5,406 nucleotides of DNA from Actinomycetota bacterium (lineage in GTDB: Bacteria; Actinomycetota; Acidimicrobiia; Acidimicrobiales; Ilumatobacteraceae), in contig WLFB01000103.1 of the NCBI GenBank assembly GCA_009703975.1, forward strand, positions 1-5,406. Reading direction: 5' to 3'. Positions 1 to 5,406 of the stretch are shown one piece after another. A model generated the notes under the pieces. The model searched no databases, had not been told where the DNA came from, and worked only from the letters and a program-made list of their open reading frames with translations. The position numbers and the translations under genes are program-made. Within the stretch, counting starts at the first letter, position 1. Each line of letters opens with the position of its first letter.

Positions 1-510
1 GGTTCAGTCGCCGTCGGCATGCTCGCCTTGCGCGGCTACGAAGTTGTCGCCAGCACGGGCAAGCCAGAAACTGCCGAATGGCTTAAACAAATCGGCGCCA
101 GCGAAATTATTGACCGCGCAGAAACTTCAGCCGAGTCTGCCAAACCACTTGAACGCGAGCGATGGGCTGGTGCGATCGACTGTGTTGGCGGTGCAACACT
201 CGCCTACATTTTGCGTACTTTAAAATATGGATGCAGTGTTGCCGCGAGCGGACTCACCGGTGGCACAAATTTGCCAACATCTGTATTGCCATTTATTTTG
301 CGTGGCGTCAACCTGCTCGGCATCGACAGCGTGCAAACACCGCTTGAGCCGCGCAAGGCAATGTGGCAGCGAATCGCCACAGATTTGAAACCTTCATGGC
401 TCGAAACACAGAGCGTCGAGATCATCGGCTTAAGTGACTTGAGTGCCCAACTTGACAAGATTCTTGCCGGAAACATGCGCGGGCGCGTACTGGTTAATCC
501 GCAATTATAG
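1..510 (+). CDS. YhdH/AcuI-family NAD(P)H-dependent quinone oxidoreductase / acryloyl-CoA reductase, C-terminal part
   Basis: The frame is open from base 1, so the gene begins outside the window; the ATG at 19 is internal. The visible 169 residues are roughly the C-terminal half of a medium-chain dehydrogenase/reductase of about 325 residues. They begin just after the glycine-rich turn of the Rossmann fold (GSVAVGML, residues 1-8). Next come the second strand with VVASTGK (15-21), where Ser and Lys would contact the NADPH 2'-phosphate, then GASEIIDR (32-39) and GAIDCVGG (57-64). LKYGC...GLTGG (74-88) and PFILRGVNLLGIDSV (97-111) are very characteristic of the YhdH/YhfP/AcuI branch. The protein ends in the typical RGRVLV strand (160-165). 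AcuI reduces acryloyl-CoA to propionyl-CoA with NADPH in the cytosol; other members reduce quinones or enals, and this half does not decide which. The family is zinc-independent, and no zinc-site residues are seen here. The following gene starts 84 bp downstream with its own likely promoter, so no operon is implied. Confidence 0.9.
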   Translation, partial: GSVAVGMLALRGYEVVASTGKPETAEWLKQIGASEIIDRAETSAESAKPLERERWAGAIDCVGGATLAYILRTLKYGCSVAASGLTGGTNLPTSVLPFILRGVNLLGIDSVQTPLEPRKAMWQRIATDLKPSWLETQSVEIIGLSDLSAQLDKILAGNMRGRVLVNPQL

Positions 511-517
511 GTCTATT

Positions 518-541
518 GATTTAAAGATTTATAGATTTATC
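518..541 (+). repeat. Three GATTTA direct repeats at 8-bp spacing upstream of the aldolase gene
   Basis: Three consecutive 8-mers, GATTTAAA (518-525), GATTTATA (526-533) and GATTTATC (534-541), share the GATTTA core. They sit in the gap after the oxidoreductase stop and directly upstream of the probable aldolase promoter. They could be a short operator array or an AT-rich UP-like element. An 8-bp period does not match the 10-11 bp helical turn, so side-by-side binding on one DNA face is not expected. The pattern is seen directly; any function is inference. Confidence 0.5.
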
Positions 542-566
542 GCGTCTACCTGAACTGCGTTATTAT
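537..566 (+). promoter_or_regulatory. Candidate promoter of the aldolase gene
   Basis: TATTAT at 561-566 is a good -10 hexamer (one mismatch to TATAAT) placed 28 bp before the ATG. A weak -35-like TTATCG lies at 537-542 with an 18-bp spacer and overlaps the last GATTTA repeat. Transcription would start near 573, giving a leader of about 20 nt that carries the ribosome binding site. The -35 element is poor, so the call rests mainly on the -10 box. Confidence 0.4.
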
Positions 567-580
567 TTAGCCAATCGCAC

Positions 581-586
581 AAAGGA
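581..586 (+). promoter_or_regulatory. Ribosome binding site of the aldolase gene
   Basis: AAAGGA lies 8 nt before the ATG at 595, normal Shine-Dalgarno spacing, and it fixes that start. It is notable because neither of the next two genes has a comparable site. Confidence 0.7.
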
Positions 587-594
587 CAATACGC

Positions 595-1494
595 ATGAGC
601 GCAGGCATTAATCCAGAACAACTTCAAAAAGCTAAGACAGACAAAGGCTTCATCGCCGCCCTAGACCAAAGTGGCGGCAGTACGCCGAAGGCACTCAAAC
701 TTTATGGCGTCGAAGAATCAGAATATAAGAACGACGCTGAGATGTTTGATCTTGTTCACGCTATGCGATCAAGAATTATAAAAAGCCCTGCGTTCACTGG
801 CTCGCGAATTCTTGGTGCGATTTTGTTTGAAATGACTATGAACCGCACAATTGACGGCAAAGGCACCGCAGAATATTTGTGGCAAGAAAAATCGATTCTG
901 CCATTCTTAAAAATCGACAGTGGTTTAGCTGACGAGGCTGATGGCGCACAGATTATGAAGCCGATACCAGAACTCAGCATGCGACTTGAGAGTGCCAAAT
1001 CGCACGGAGTTTTTGGCACAAAGATGCGCTCAGTGATCAAACTCGCCAATAAAACTGGCATTGCAGATGTCGTCAAACAACAATTTGAAATCGGTAAACA
1101 AATCGTTGCTGCTGGTCTTGTGCCAATTATTGAGCCAGAAGTTGACATCAATAGCCCTGAGAAAAGCGCCGCTGAAGTTTTGTTGAAAGCCGAAATTATC
1201 GGTCAACTGAACTCGCTAAGTGCCGACCAAAATGTGATGCTTAAACTCACACTGCCAAACGAAACTGGTTTTTATGCAGAGCTCGTCAAACATCCGCGAG
1301 TCGTGCGCGTGGTCGCACTCTCAGGTGGATACAGCCGAGAAGAAGCAAATAAACAACTCGCGCAAAATCACGGAGTTATCGCGAGTTTTTCGCGCGCACT
1401 AACCGAAGGCCTTTCAGCGCAACAGTCTGAGACTCAATTCAACGGCGCGCTAGATGCCGCAATTCAAGCCATTTTTGAGGCGTCTAATACATAA
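595..1494 (+). CDS. fda: Class I fructose-1,6-bisphosphate aldolase (EC 4.1.2.13)
   Basis: This 299-residue protein matches in length and sequence the short bacterial class I aldolases typified by staphylococcal Fda. It cleaves fructose 1,6-bisphosphate to dihydroxyacetone phosphate and glyceraldehyde 3-phosphate (and the reverse) in cytosolic glycolysis and gluconeogenesis, through a Schiff base and without a metal. Visible landmarks are GFIAALDQSGGSTPKAL (18-34, with catalytic Asp24), PFLKID (103-108, Lys106), FGTKMRS (140-146, Lys143 and Arg145), VPIIEPEV (176-183, acid/base Glu180), the Schiff-base lysine Lys217 in DQNVMLKLTLP, VVALSGGYSRE (239-249, phosphate-binding loop) and ASFSRAL (263-269, Arg267). 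All expected catalytic residues are present. The residue roles come from alignment in memory to the rabbit and staphylococcal enzymes. The start is set by AAAGGA 8 nt upstream and by alignment of MSAGINPEQL to the family N-terminus. No hairpin terminator is evident after the stop. Confidence 0.96.
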   Translation: MSAGINPEQLQKAKTDKGFIAALDQSGGSTPKALKLYGVEESEYKNDAEMFDLVHAMRSRIIKSPAFTGSRILGAILFEMTMNRTIDGKGTAEYLWQEKSILPFLKIDSGLADEADGAQIMKPIPELSMRLESAKSHGVFGTKMRSVIKLANKTGIADVVKQQFEIGKQIVAAGLVPIIEPEVDINSPEKSAAEVLLKAEIIGQLNSLSADQNVMLKLTLPNETGFYAELVKHPRVVRVVALSGGYSREEANKQLAQNHGVIASFSRALTEGLSAQQSETQFNGALDAAIQAIFEASNT

Positions 1495-1531
1495 AATTTT
1501 GTAGTCGCAAAAACAGAACCTGCAAAAGCCT

Positions 1532-1558
1532 TATAAAATATGGGTTGCCTATCACCCA
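1532..1558 (+). promoter_or_regulatory. TATAAAAT box followed by a small inverted repeat upstream of the HU gene
   Basis: TATAAAAT (1532-1539) could be a -10 element, but no convincing -35 lies 16-19 bp before it. It is followed by TGGGT (1541-1545) and ACCCA (1554-1558), a 5-bp inverted repeat with an 8-nt loop. If this promoter is used, the hairpin would lie at the very start of a leader of about 45 nt on the HU mRNA; otherwise it could be a small operator or a relic of an aldolase terminator (no T run follows). The stem is short enough to arise by chance. Confidence 0.25.
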
Positions 1559-1577
1559 CCTGATCTGAGTTTGTGCG

Positions 1578-1583
1578 TAATAT
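1578..1583 (+). promoter_or_regulatory. -10 box close to the HU start, suggesting leaderless transcription
   Basis: TAATAT fits the actinobacterial TANNNT -10 pattern and ends 8 nt before the ATG at 1592. No Shine-Dalgarno sequence lies between them. This spacing would place the transcript 5' end at or within about two bases of the start codon, as in leaderless actinobacterial mRNAs. No good -35 hexamer is seen around 1555-1560. Confidence 0.45.
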
Positions 1584-1591
1584 CTTGGCAT

Positions 1592-1942
1592 ATGAAAAAA
1601 CGTGACCTCATCCAAGCAGTAGCAATCCACGCCGACGTCGACAAAAAAACAGCAACTGCTGTTGTCGAAGGCACAATTGACGTAATCTTGGCAACTGTTG
1701 CCAGTGGTGATGTCGTTAACATTTCTGGCTTCGCAAAGTTTGCCAAAAAGTCTCGCCCAGCCCGCATGGCTCGTAACCCGGCAACTGGTGAGCAAGTTCA
1801 AGTGAAGGCAAAGACTGTTGCGAAAATTACAGCACTTAAAGGATTCAAAGACATCGCCCTTGGCGTTGCGTCACCACCAAAGATCATCACAGTGCGCAAG
1901 CCTGTTGTTGAGACAAAAGGCGCTGCAGCTAAAAAACGCTAA
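1592..1942 (+). CDS. HU-family nucleoid DNA-binding protein
   Basis: This 116-residue protein is a histone-like HU/IHF-family dimer subunit that bends and compacts DNA in the nucleoid. Residues 1-45 form the helical dimerisation part (MKKRDLIQAVAIHADVDKKT onward, matching the usual M-N-K-x-x-L-I start). The family signature lies at 46-65: GFAKF, then R55, R58, A60, N62, P63 and T65 in the expected spacing, with Pro63 as the residue that intercalates at DNA kinks. The core ends near residue 90. A tail of about 26 residues (91-116) with Pro, Lys and Ala follows, ending GAAAKKR. This resembles a much shortened version of the Lys/Ala-rich tail of mycobacterial HupB. The start at ATG 1592 is chosen over an in-frame TTG at 1571 because the family N-terminus begins there and a -10 box overlaps the extension. 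A single gene is seen here; whether a second HU exists cannot be told. Confidence 0.93.
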   Translation: MKKRDLIQAVAIHADVDKKTATAVVEGTIDVILATVASGDVVNISGFAKFAKKSRPARMARNPATGEQVQVKAKTVAKITALKGFKDIALGVASPPKIITVRKPVVETKGAAAKKR

Positions 1943-1953
1943 CAAAACTCATC

Positions 1954-1979
1954 TACTAAACATTTTTTAAGTTTTAGTA
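1954..1979 (+). terminator. Weak AT-rich hairpin after the HU gene, possible terminator
   Basis: TACTAAA (1954-1960) pairs with TTTAGTA (1973-1979) around a 12-nt loop containing six T residues. The stem has only two G-C pairs and no T tract follows, although the downstream strand is T-rich. It could be a terminator for HU or an operator for the next gene; the assignment is weak. Confidence 0.3.
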
Positions 1980-2010
1980 CTAATTGTGTAGTTTGTTATT
2001 GTTGCGTTTA

Positions 2011-2016
2011 TACGCT
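2011..2016 (+). promoter_or_regulatory. Possible -10 box for a leaderless secreted-protein gene
   Basis: TACGCT fits TANNNT and ends 6 nt before the ATG at 2023; the overlapping TATACG (2009-2014) is an alternative. There is no real Shine-Dalgarno sequence (only GCGG abutting the ATG). Together these suggest a transcript starting at the ATG. No clear -35 element is visible, so support is modest. Confidence 0.35.
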
Positions 2017-2022
2017 CAGCGG

Positions 2023-4155
2023 ATGTTCAAAAAACCTGCTTTAGTAGTTCTATTCTCAGTTCTCGTTGCGACTGCAACATTCTCGAGTGCTCTTGCGGCG
2101 CCAGCCACCGACATCAAATGGCGAGAGACCTCGCTGCCACCGTCATCCGTAATTTCTGTAAATGAACTAGCTAATTCAAATTCAAATGGCAAAAAAACTT
2201 GGGCAGTTAAAGGCGACTGCTCAATCAACAAGGCCAAAACTCAGGTAACTACTAAACCATCTGGTACCTGCATTGTGACTTTAAAGATTGCGAAACAAGG
2301 AAGTTTCAAAGCAATCGCCGCGACAAAGGCACTATCAATTAGTGGCTCAGGCGCTACCAATACTTCTGCAACAGGTGGCACGACAGTTACAACTGTTGCG
2401 ACCGTAGCAACAACAAGTAATAGTCCGATTTATTACACACCAGCGCCGATGTCGGTAATTCTAAAGCGATCACTCCCGGGCAAAACTCTGAGTGCTCTGT
2501 CTGCTGTTTCAAATCGAACCAAATTCATGATTGGCGATAACAGTTCTGGTGCGCTCGCTGCAAACTATTTGACAATTGATTCGGCTTCCTCATATGCGGC
2601 GCCAGCAGCCCAATTGACTGCGCAGACATTTGAGTCATATCTGAAAGGTATTTTCAATGCAGCTCCTGACACCACCGATACATCACAGTTCAGAATCGAC
2701 TCAGTTTTACATAACATTTACTCGCTCGATTTCGAACCAGCAAGTGCGAACAAATTAGTTTTCAAAATTAACTGGGGTTTCACTACAGCCTCAACAGGTT
2801 TCATCTCATTTAGTTATGACAACGCAAACAAAGTTTTGCAGGCGAAAAAGCGATATTCGTTAAGCACTTCAACGTATACGCACTCACTTGACTCAAGTTT
2901 TAGCGCAGCGAACTACTACGTGAAACTGAGCAATGGATCGTTCTCGCTTGTGCCATCCATTGGCGACGCTACGCAATTGCATTTGTTTAGTTCGCCAATC
3001 AACTATGACATGCCAACTGATTTCAACCCAGATGGCGTTGCATTTGTAAGCAACGAACGAGTTTCAATTGCGGGTGTCAAGAACGAGTCGACCTCAAGTT
3101 ACGAAAGCAGCAACGGTGTATTGAGAGACATAACTGCCACTTATAAGCCTCAAATTTCAGTTGTTGGCTCGAGTTCTGCAACAAAATCTGCTGCAGATGC
3201 AAAAATTGCCGAGATCAAAACCTTGGTCGAGGCACAGGGTGGCAAATTGCGCTATGACACTGCGTTGTACAAAAATTACCGTGACGGTGCACTCGGGGTT
3301 ACTCTGCAAAGTAGCAGTATCGCAAATGGTACTCTCGGTCAACAGACAACGCCGTTTGTATATTTCACGAATGAAAAAGACTCTTCGGGTATGTATCACC
3401 CGTTTATGGTCATGGCTAGTTATTCAATAACTGACAAGCCAAGCAATCTCAACGATATTCGTAGGCCACCTGGTGACGGCACAAGCGGTGGCGGCTATGC
3501 ATCAAGCAAAGTCACACGAGACGCAGTTCTGCAGTTGGCAATGAACAGGATTCCATTGCGTGATTATGGTTTAGTTTCAAGCCTTACCGAAAACACTTTT
3601 GTTAAGTCATTGCTTTCTGATGGCAAGAGTTCGGCTGCGCCAAACACATTTAATTACGCCAGCACGAGCACGAACGGAATCGCATTTGACGGCGTTGAAA
3701 TTTACCCAGCAATGAACAACACAGTTAATCAATCACAACCTGCCGCAGAAATCTGCAGCATTGGTGTTCACGTAGGGCAAGGCATGGGGTTGCATTATCA
3801 CGCAGATGGGTTTAGCGCATTAAACAATGGGCTAAGTCTTTACAACTCAGATGACTACACCGGCAAAACCCACCCACCATTGCTCGGTTTCGGTTTAGAC
3901 GGTGTTGCCTTATTTGGTAAATATCTCGCAGCAAATAGTTCGATGATCGGATACTCGGTTGCGCTTGACGAATACGGCGGTCATGACCATGACGGCATTG
4001 GCTATCACTATCACGCCCACACTGAAGCGGCAGTGAGCCCGCTCGGAAAGGCATATACATTGCATCTCTTACTACGAGGTGCGTGGCGCGGAAAGATCAA
4101 CTCGATCCCATCATTTTGGAGCAACGACAAGAAAAGTACTTACCTAGGTTTCTAA
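2023..4155 (+). CDS. Secreted YHYH-domain protein with cysteine-pair segment and unknown central region
   Basis: This 710-residue protein is probably exported. Residues 1-25 are a Sec signal peptide: FKK, a hydrophobic stretch from about 5 to 21, then SSALA with cleavage likely after Ala25. Residues 60-105 hold Cys66 and Cys83 in a GDCS...GTCIVTLKIAKQGSF pattern, like one copy of the Ig-like cysteine-pair repeats seen in some actinobacterial surface proteins. A Ser/Thr/Gly/Val-rich linker follows (about 108-134). Residues 135-550 I do not recognise; this part is rich in Ser, Ala, Tyr and Asn, has no cysteine and no obvious membrane span, and reads as beta-rich. The C-terminus (about 551-692) is a YHYH domain: DGVEIYP, Cys578 and His583, LHYHADGF (590-597), LGFGLDGVALFGKY (621-634), LDEYGGHDHDG (648-658) and YHYHAH (661-666). 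Family function is unknown; the clustered His and Asp residues suggest metal binding. There is no sortase motif or C-terminal anchor, so it is likely released or peripheral. The in-frame TTG at 1984 is rejected as start because it would put a poor extension before the signal peptide. Confidence 0.85.
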   Translation: MFKKPALVVLFSVLVATATFSSALAAPATDIKWRETSLPPSSVISVNELANSNSNGKKTWAVKGDCSINKAKTQVTTKPSGTCIVTLKIAKQGSFKAIAATKALSISGSGATNTSATGGTTVTTVATVATTSNSPIYYTPAPMSVILKRSLPGKTLSALSAVSNRTKFMIGDNSSGALAANYLTIDSASSYAAPAAQLTAQTFESYLKGIFNAAPDTTDTSQFRIDSVLHNIYSLDFEPASANKLVFKINWGFTTASTGFISFSYDNANKVLQAKKRYSLSTSTYTHSLDSSFSAANYYVKLSNGSFSLVPSIGDATQLHLFSSPINYDMPTDFNPDGVAFVSNERVSIAGVKNESTSSYESSNGVLRDITATYKPQISVVGSSSATKSAADAKIAEIKTLVEAQGGKLRYDTALYKNYRDGALGVTLQSSSIANGTLGQQTTPFVYFTNEKDSSGMYHPFMVMASYSITDKPSNLNDIRRPPGDGTSGGGYASSKVTRDAVLQLAMNRIPLRDYGLVSSLTENTFVKSLLSDGKSSAAPNTFNYASTSTNGIAFDGVEIYPAMNNTVNQSQPAAEICSIGVHVGQGMGLHYHADGFSALNNGLSLYNSDDYTGKTHPPLLGFGLDGVALFGKYLAANSSMIGYSVALDEYGGHDHDGIGYHYHAHTEAAVSPLGKAYTLHLLLRGAWRGKINSIPSFWSNDKKSTYLGF

Positions 4156-4169
4156 AAAACGGTGCGACA

Positions 4170-4182
4170 ATTGCACTGCAAT
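4170..4182. repeat. 13-bp palindrome between convergent genes
   Basis: ATTGCA and TGCAAT flank a single C, giving a perfect 13-bp palindrome just downstream of the secreted-protein stop. A 1-nt loop is too tight for a usual terminator hairpin and no T run follows. It could be a dyad protein-binding site or chance. Confidence 0.35.
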
Positions 4183-4218
4183 AACTAGATCGCGATAGCT
4201 AGACCGCAATAACTAACC
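4178..4218. repeat. Three imperfect 14-bp tandem repeats between convergent genes
   Basis: The copies are GCAATAACTAGATC (4178-4191), GCGATAGCTAGACC (4192-4205) and GCAATAACTAACC (4206-4218, one G missing). The consensus is GC[AG]ATA[AG]CTAGA[TC]C. The third copy runs over the stop codon (complement of 4213-4215) and final codon of the PilC/GspF gene. The first copy overlaps the 13-bp palindrome. No classical bidirectional terminator is seen in the 57-bp gap. The repeat may be replication slippage or may have a role at the mRNA ends. Confidence 0.6.
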
Positions 4219-5406
4219 AACGATTGTTACGAGTTGGAAGATCGGTAGGTACAGCGCAATTACGGCTGTACCTACGATCACACCGAGACCCAAAATCAAA
4301 TACGGCTCAATTGCCTTTGCGAAATCTTCACCATCTCGCTTGAGGTCTTCTTCGGTATCAGCCGCATACCGCGCAAGCACACCGGCAAGGTCTCCAGAGG
4401 CATCACCAACTGCTGCCAGATCGCGAAACACTAATGGCAACTCATCGATACTTGAAAAAGAGTCGGTAACAGATTCGCCTTGTGCAATTAAATTTTGAAT
4501 CCCCAAAAATGCTTCTTGAAACACCACGTTGCCACTTGCCTCACCGGTCATTTCTAGAGAGTCGAGCATTGAAACTTTCGCTGTGAGCAAAGCGCTCAAC
4601 GTCGCGGCACTGCGTGTAGTAATTGACCGATGGATAAGCGCACCGAGTCGTGGAACCTTTAGAAATAAATTATCTGTGATAATTCGCCCAGTTGGAATCT
4701 TTCGAAGAAGATAACCCAACGCAATCAGCAAACCCAAAATAGTAGGAAACGCCCAAGCTTGACGAGTAAGTGTGATGCTCAGATTAACCACAAACTGCGT
4801 CAAAGCCGGAAGCTTTGCATTGAGTTGCGAATACATATCAACGAAGCGCGGCACCACGAAAAAAACCATTGCCAGCAAAACAGTAATTGTTGTTGACATC
4901 ACAGCGAGCGGATATTGAATCGCTCGCTTCAGATTTTTTCGCAATCTAATTTGTGCATCACACAAATCAATGATGCCCTTAAATGTTGCGACTAGTGACC
5001 CCGTGGCCTCTCCAGCTTTGATCATCGCAGTCGGAACTTTGCCGAGACGATGCTGTTGAGCAACGAATGCATCGCCGACGCCCATTCCTGCTTCGAGATC
5101 AAGTCGAATTTTTGTCATTACTCGGGCCGGTCGCTTGCCTGGTCGTTGATCTGTAATTAGTTCGCAAGCCTCAGGAAGTCGCAACCCGCTTGTCAACAAA
5201 CTTGAAAGATTGCGACAGATCCAGAGCACTTCTTCTAATGGCAATTTTGGATGGATGAAATCTAAGTCTCGTGAAAACAGATCGAAAAATATTCGCCGCC
5301 TAAGTCGCTTTACATAAACCCCGCGACGATATAACTTGGCCTTCGCAGATTCGCGATCAACAGCAACAATTTGACCCTTGCGCTTGCGATCAAGTCGGTC
5401 GGAACC
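4213..5406 (-). CDS. PilC/GspF-family inner-membrane platform protein of a type IV pilus / type II secretion system (5' end outside window)
   Basis: The reading frame stays open to base 5406, so at least 397 residues are visible and the start lies just beyond the right edge. An internal TTG at 5244 is not the start, because the 54 residues before it look like the normal family N-terminus (RKRKGQIVAVDRESAKAKLYRRG). GspF/PilC proteins form the inner-membrane platform that couples the assembly ATPase to pilin polymerisation. Two homologous T2SF domains are visible at about residues 55-180 and 259-388, each with the diagnostic glycine motif: GEATGSL (132-138) and GDASGDL (334-340). Membrane segments lie at about 166-186, 219-235 and 368-388, and the last runs into the hallmark ALYLPIFQL near the C-terminus. 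Size and architecture are normal, with no sign of decay. The usual partners (PilB, PilT, pilins, PilM) would have to lie upstream, beyond the right edge; none is in view. It is convergent with the YHYH gene and its stop lies within a short tandem repeat. Confidence 0.95.
   Translation of the reverse strand, partial: GSDRLDRKRKGQIVAVDRESAKAKLYRRGVYVKRLRRRIFFDLFSRDLDFIHPKLPLEEVLWICRNLSSLLTSGLRLPEACELITDQRPGKRPARVMTKIRLDLEAGMGVGDAFVAQQHRLGKVPTAMIKAGEATGSLVATFKGIIDLCDAQIRLRKNLKRAIQYPLAVMSTTITVLLAMVFFVVPRFVDMYSQLNAKLPALTQFVVNLSITLTRQAWAFPTILGLLIALGYLLRKIPTGRIITDNLFLKVPRLGALIHRSITTRSAATLSALLTAKVSMLDSLEMTGEASGNVVFQEAFLGIQNLIAQGESVTDSFSSIDELPLVFRDLAAVGDASGDLAGVLARYAADTEEDLKRDGEDFAKAIEPYLILGLGVIVGTAVIALYLPIFQLVTIVG

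Noticed and set aside
756..1151. Long minus-strand open frame inside the aldolase gene
   Set aside because: It lies wholly opposite a well-conserved enzyme gene, and its translation resembles no family and has no start signals.
1571..1591. TTG start that would lengthen HU by 7 residues
   Set aside because: The extension does not match the family N-terminus, lacks a ribosome binding site and overlaps a good -10 box.
1484..1801. Minus-strand open frames over the aldolase-HU gap and the HU gene
   Set aside because: They overlap conserved HU coding sequence, and their Cys/Phe-rich translations look like shadow frames.
1984..2022. TTG start that would add 13 residues to the YHYH protein
   Set aside because: The signal peptide begins naturally at the ATG at 2023, and the extra residues overlap the likely promoter.
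3157..4060. Several 80-90 codon frames on both strands inside the YHYH gene
   Set aside because: They are overlapping frames of one continuous coding sequence, with no ribosome binding sites or recognisable products.
5242..5244. TTG on the minus strand as the start of the PilC/GspF protein
   Set aside because: The frame is open for another 54 codons to the window edge, and those codons encode a plausible family N-terminus.
1..5406. GGTTC at the left end and its complement GAACC at the right end, as possible terminal repeats
   Set aside because: Only five bases match and both lie inside partial genes. This is best explained as chance at an arbitrary cut.
1..5406. A multi-gene defence, secretion or other novel system
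   Set aside because: The genes are an oxidoreductase, an aldolase, HU, a secreted YHYH protein and one pilus platform gene. They have separate promoters and mixed orientation, and show no shared function, mobile-element signs, CRISPR array or RNA gene.

Overview
The window looks like a piece of a planktonic actinobacterial chromosome (Actinomycetota, perhaps Acidimicrobiia or a neighbouring freshwater or marine lineage). This is inferred from four things: a moderate base composition (a little under half GC by eye), an HU protein with a short Ala/Lys-rich tail, ATG starts placed 6-8 nt after TANNNT-like -10 boxes with no Shine-Dalgarno sequence, and a secreted protein with an Ig-like cysteine-pair segment of a kind I associate with planktonic actinobacteria. 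No rRNA or phylogenetic marker is present, so the placement is tentative.

Layout: (1) 1-510, plus strand: C-terminal half of a YhdH/AcuI-type quinone oxidoreductase (acryloyl-CoA reductase family), cut by the left edge. (2) 595-1494, plus strand: a complete class I fructose-1,6-bisphosphate aldolase of the short bacterial (staphylococcal Fda) type, preceded by three 8-bp-spaced GATTTA repeats and a clear ribosome binding site. (3) 1592-1942, plus strand: an HU-family nucleoid protein, probably leaderless. (4) 2023-4155, plus strand: a large secreted protein with a signal peptide, a cysteine-pair segment, a Ser/Thr-rich linker, a long unrecognised central region and a C-terminal YHYH domain. 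(5) 4213 to the right edge, minus strand: a PilC/GspF inner-membrane platform protein of a type IV pilus or type II secretion system, whose reading frame stays open to base 5406.

The plus-strand genes are separated by 80-97 bp gaps and each has a plausible promoter, so they look like independent housekeeping units rather than one operon. Genes 4 and 5 converge on a 57-bp gap holding a 14-bp-period tandem repeat and a 13-bp palindrome. No mobile element, CRISPR array, tRNA or rRNA was found. I do not see a multi-gene novel system. The most interesting item is the YHYH protein: its C-terminal module is recognisable, but about 400 residues of it match nothing I know. The repeats near genes 2 and 5 are secondary.
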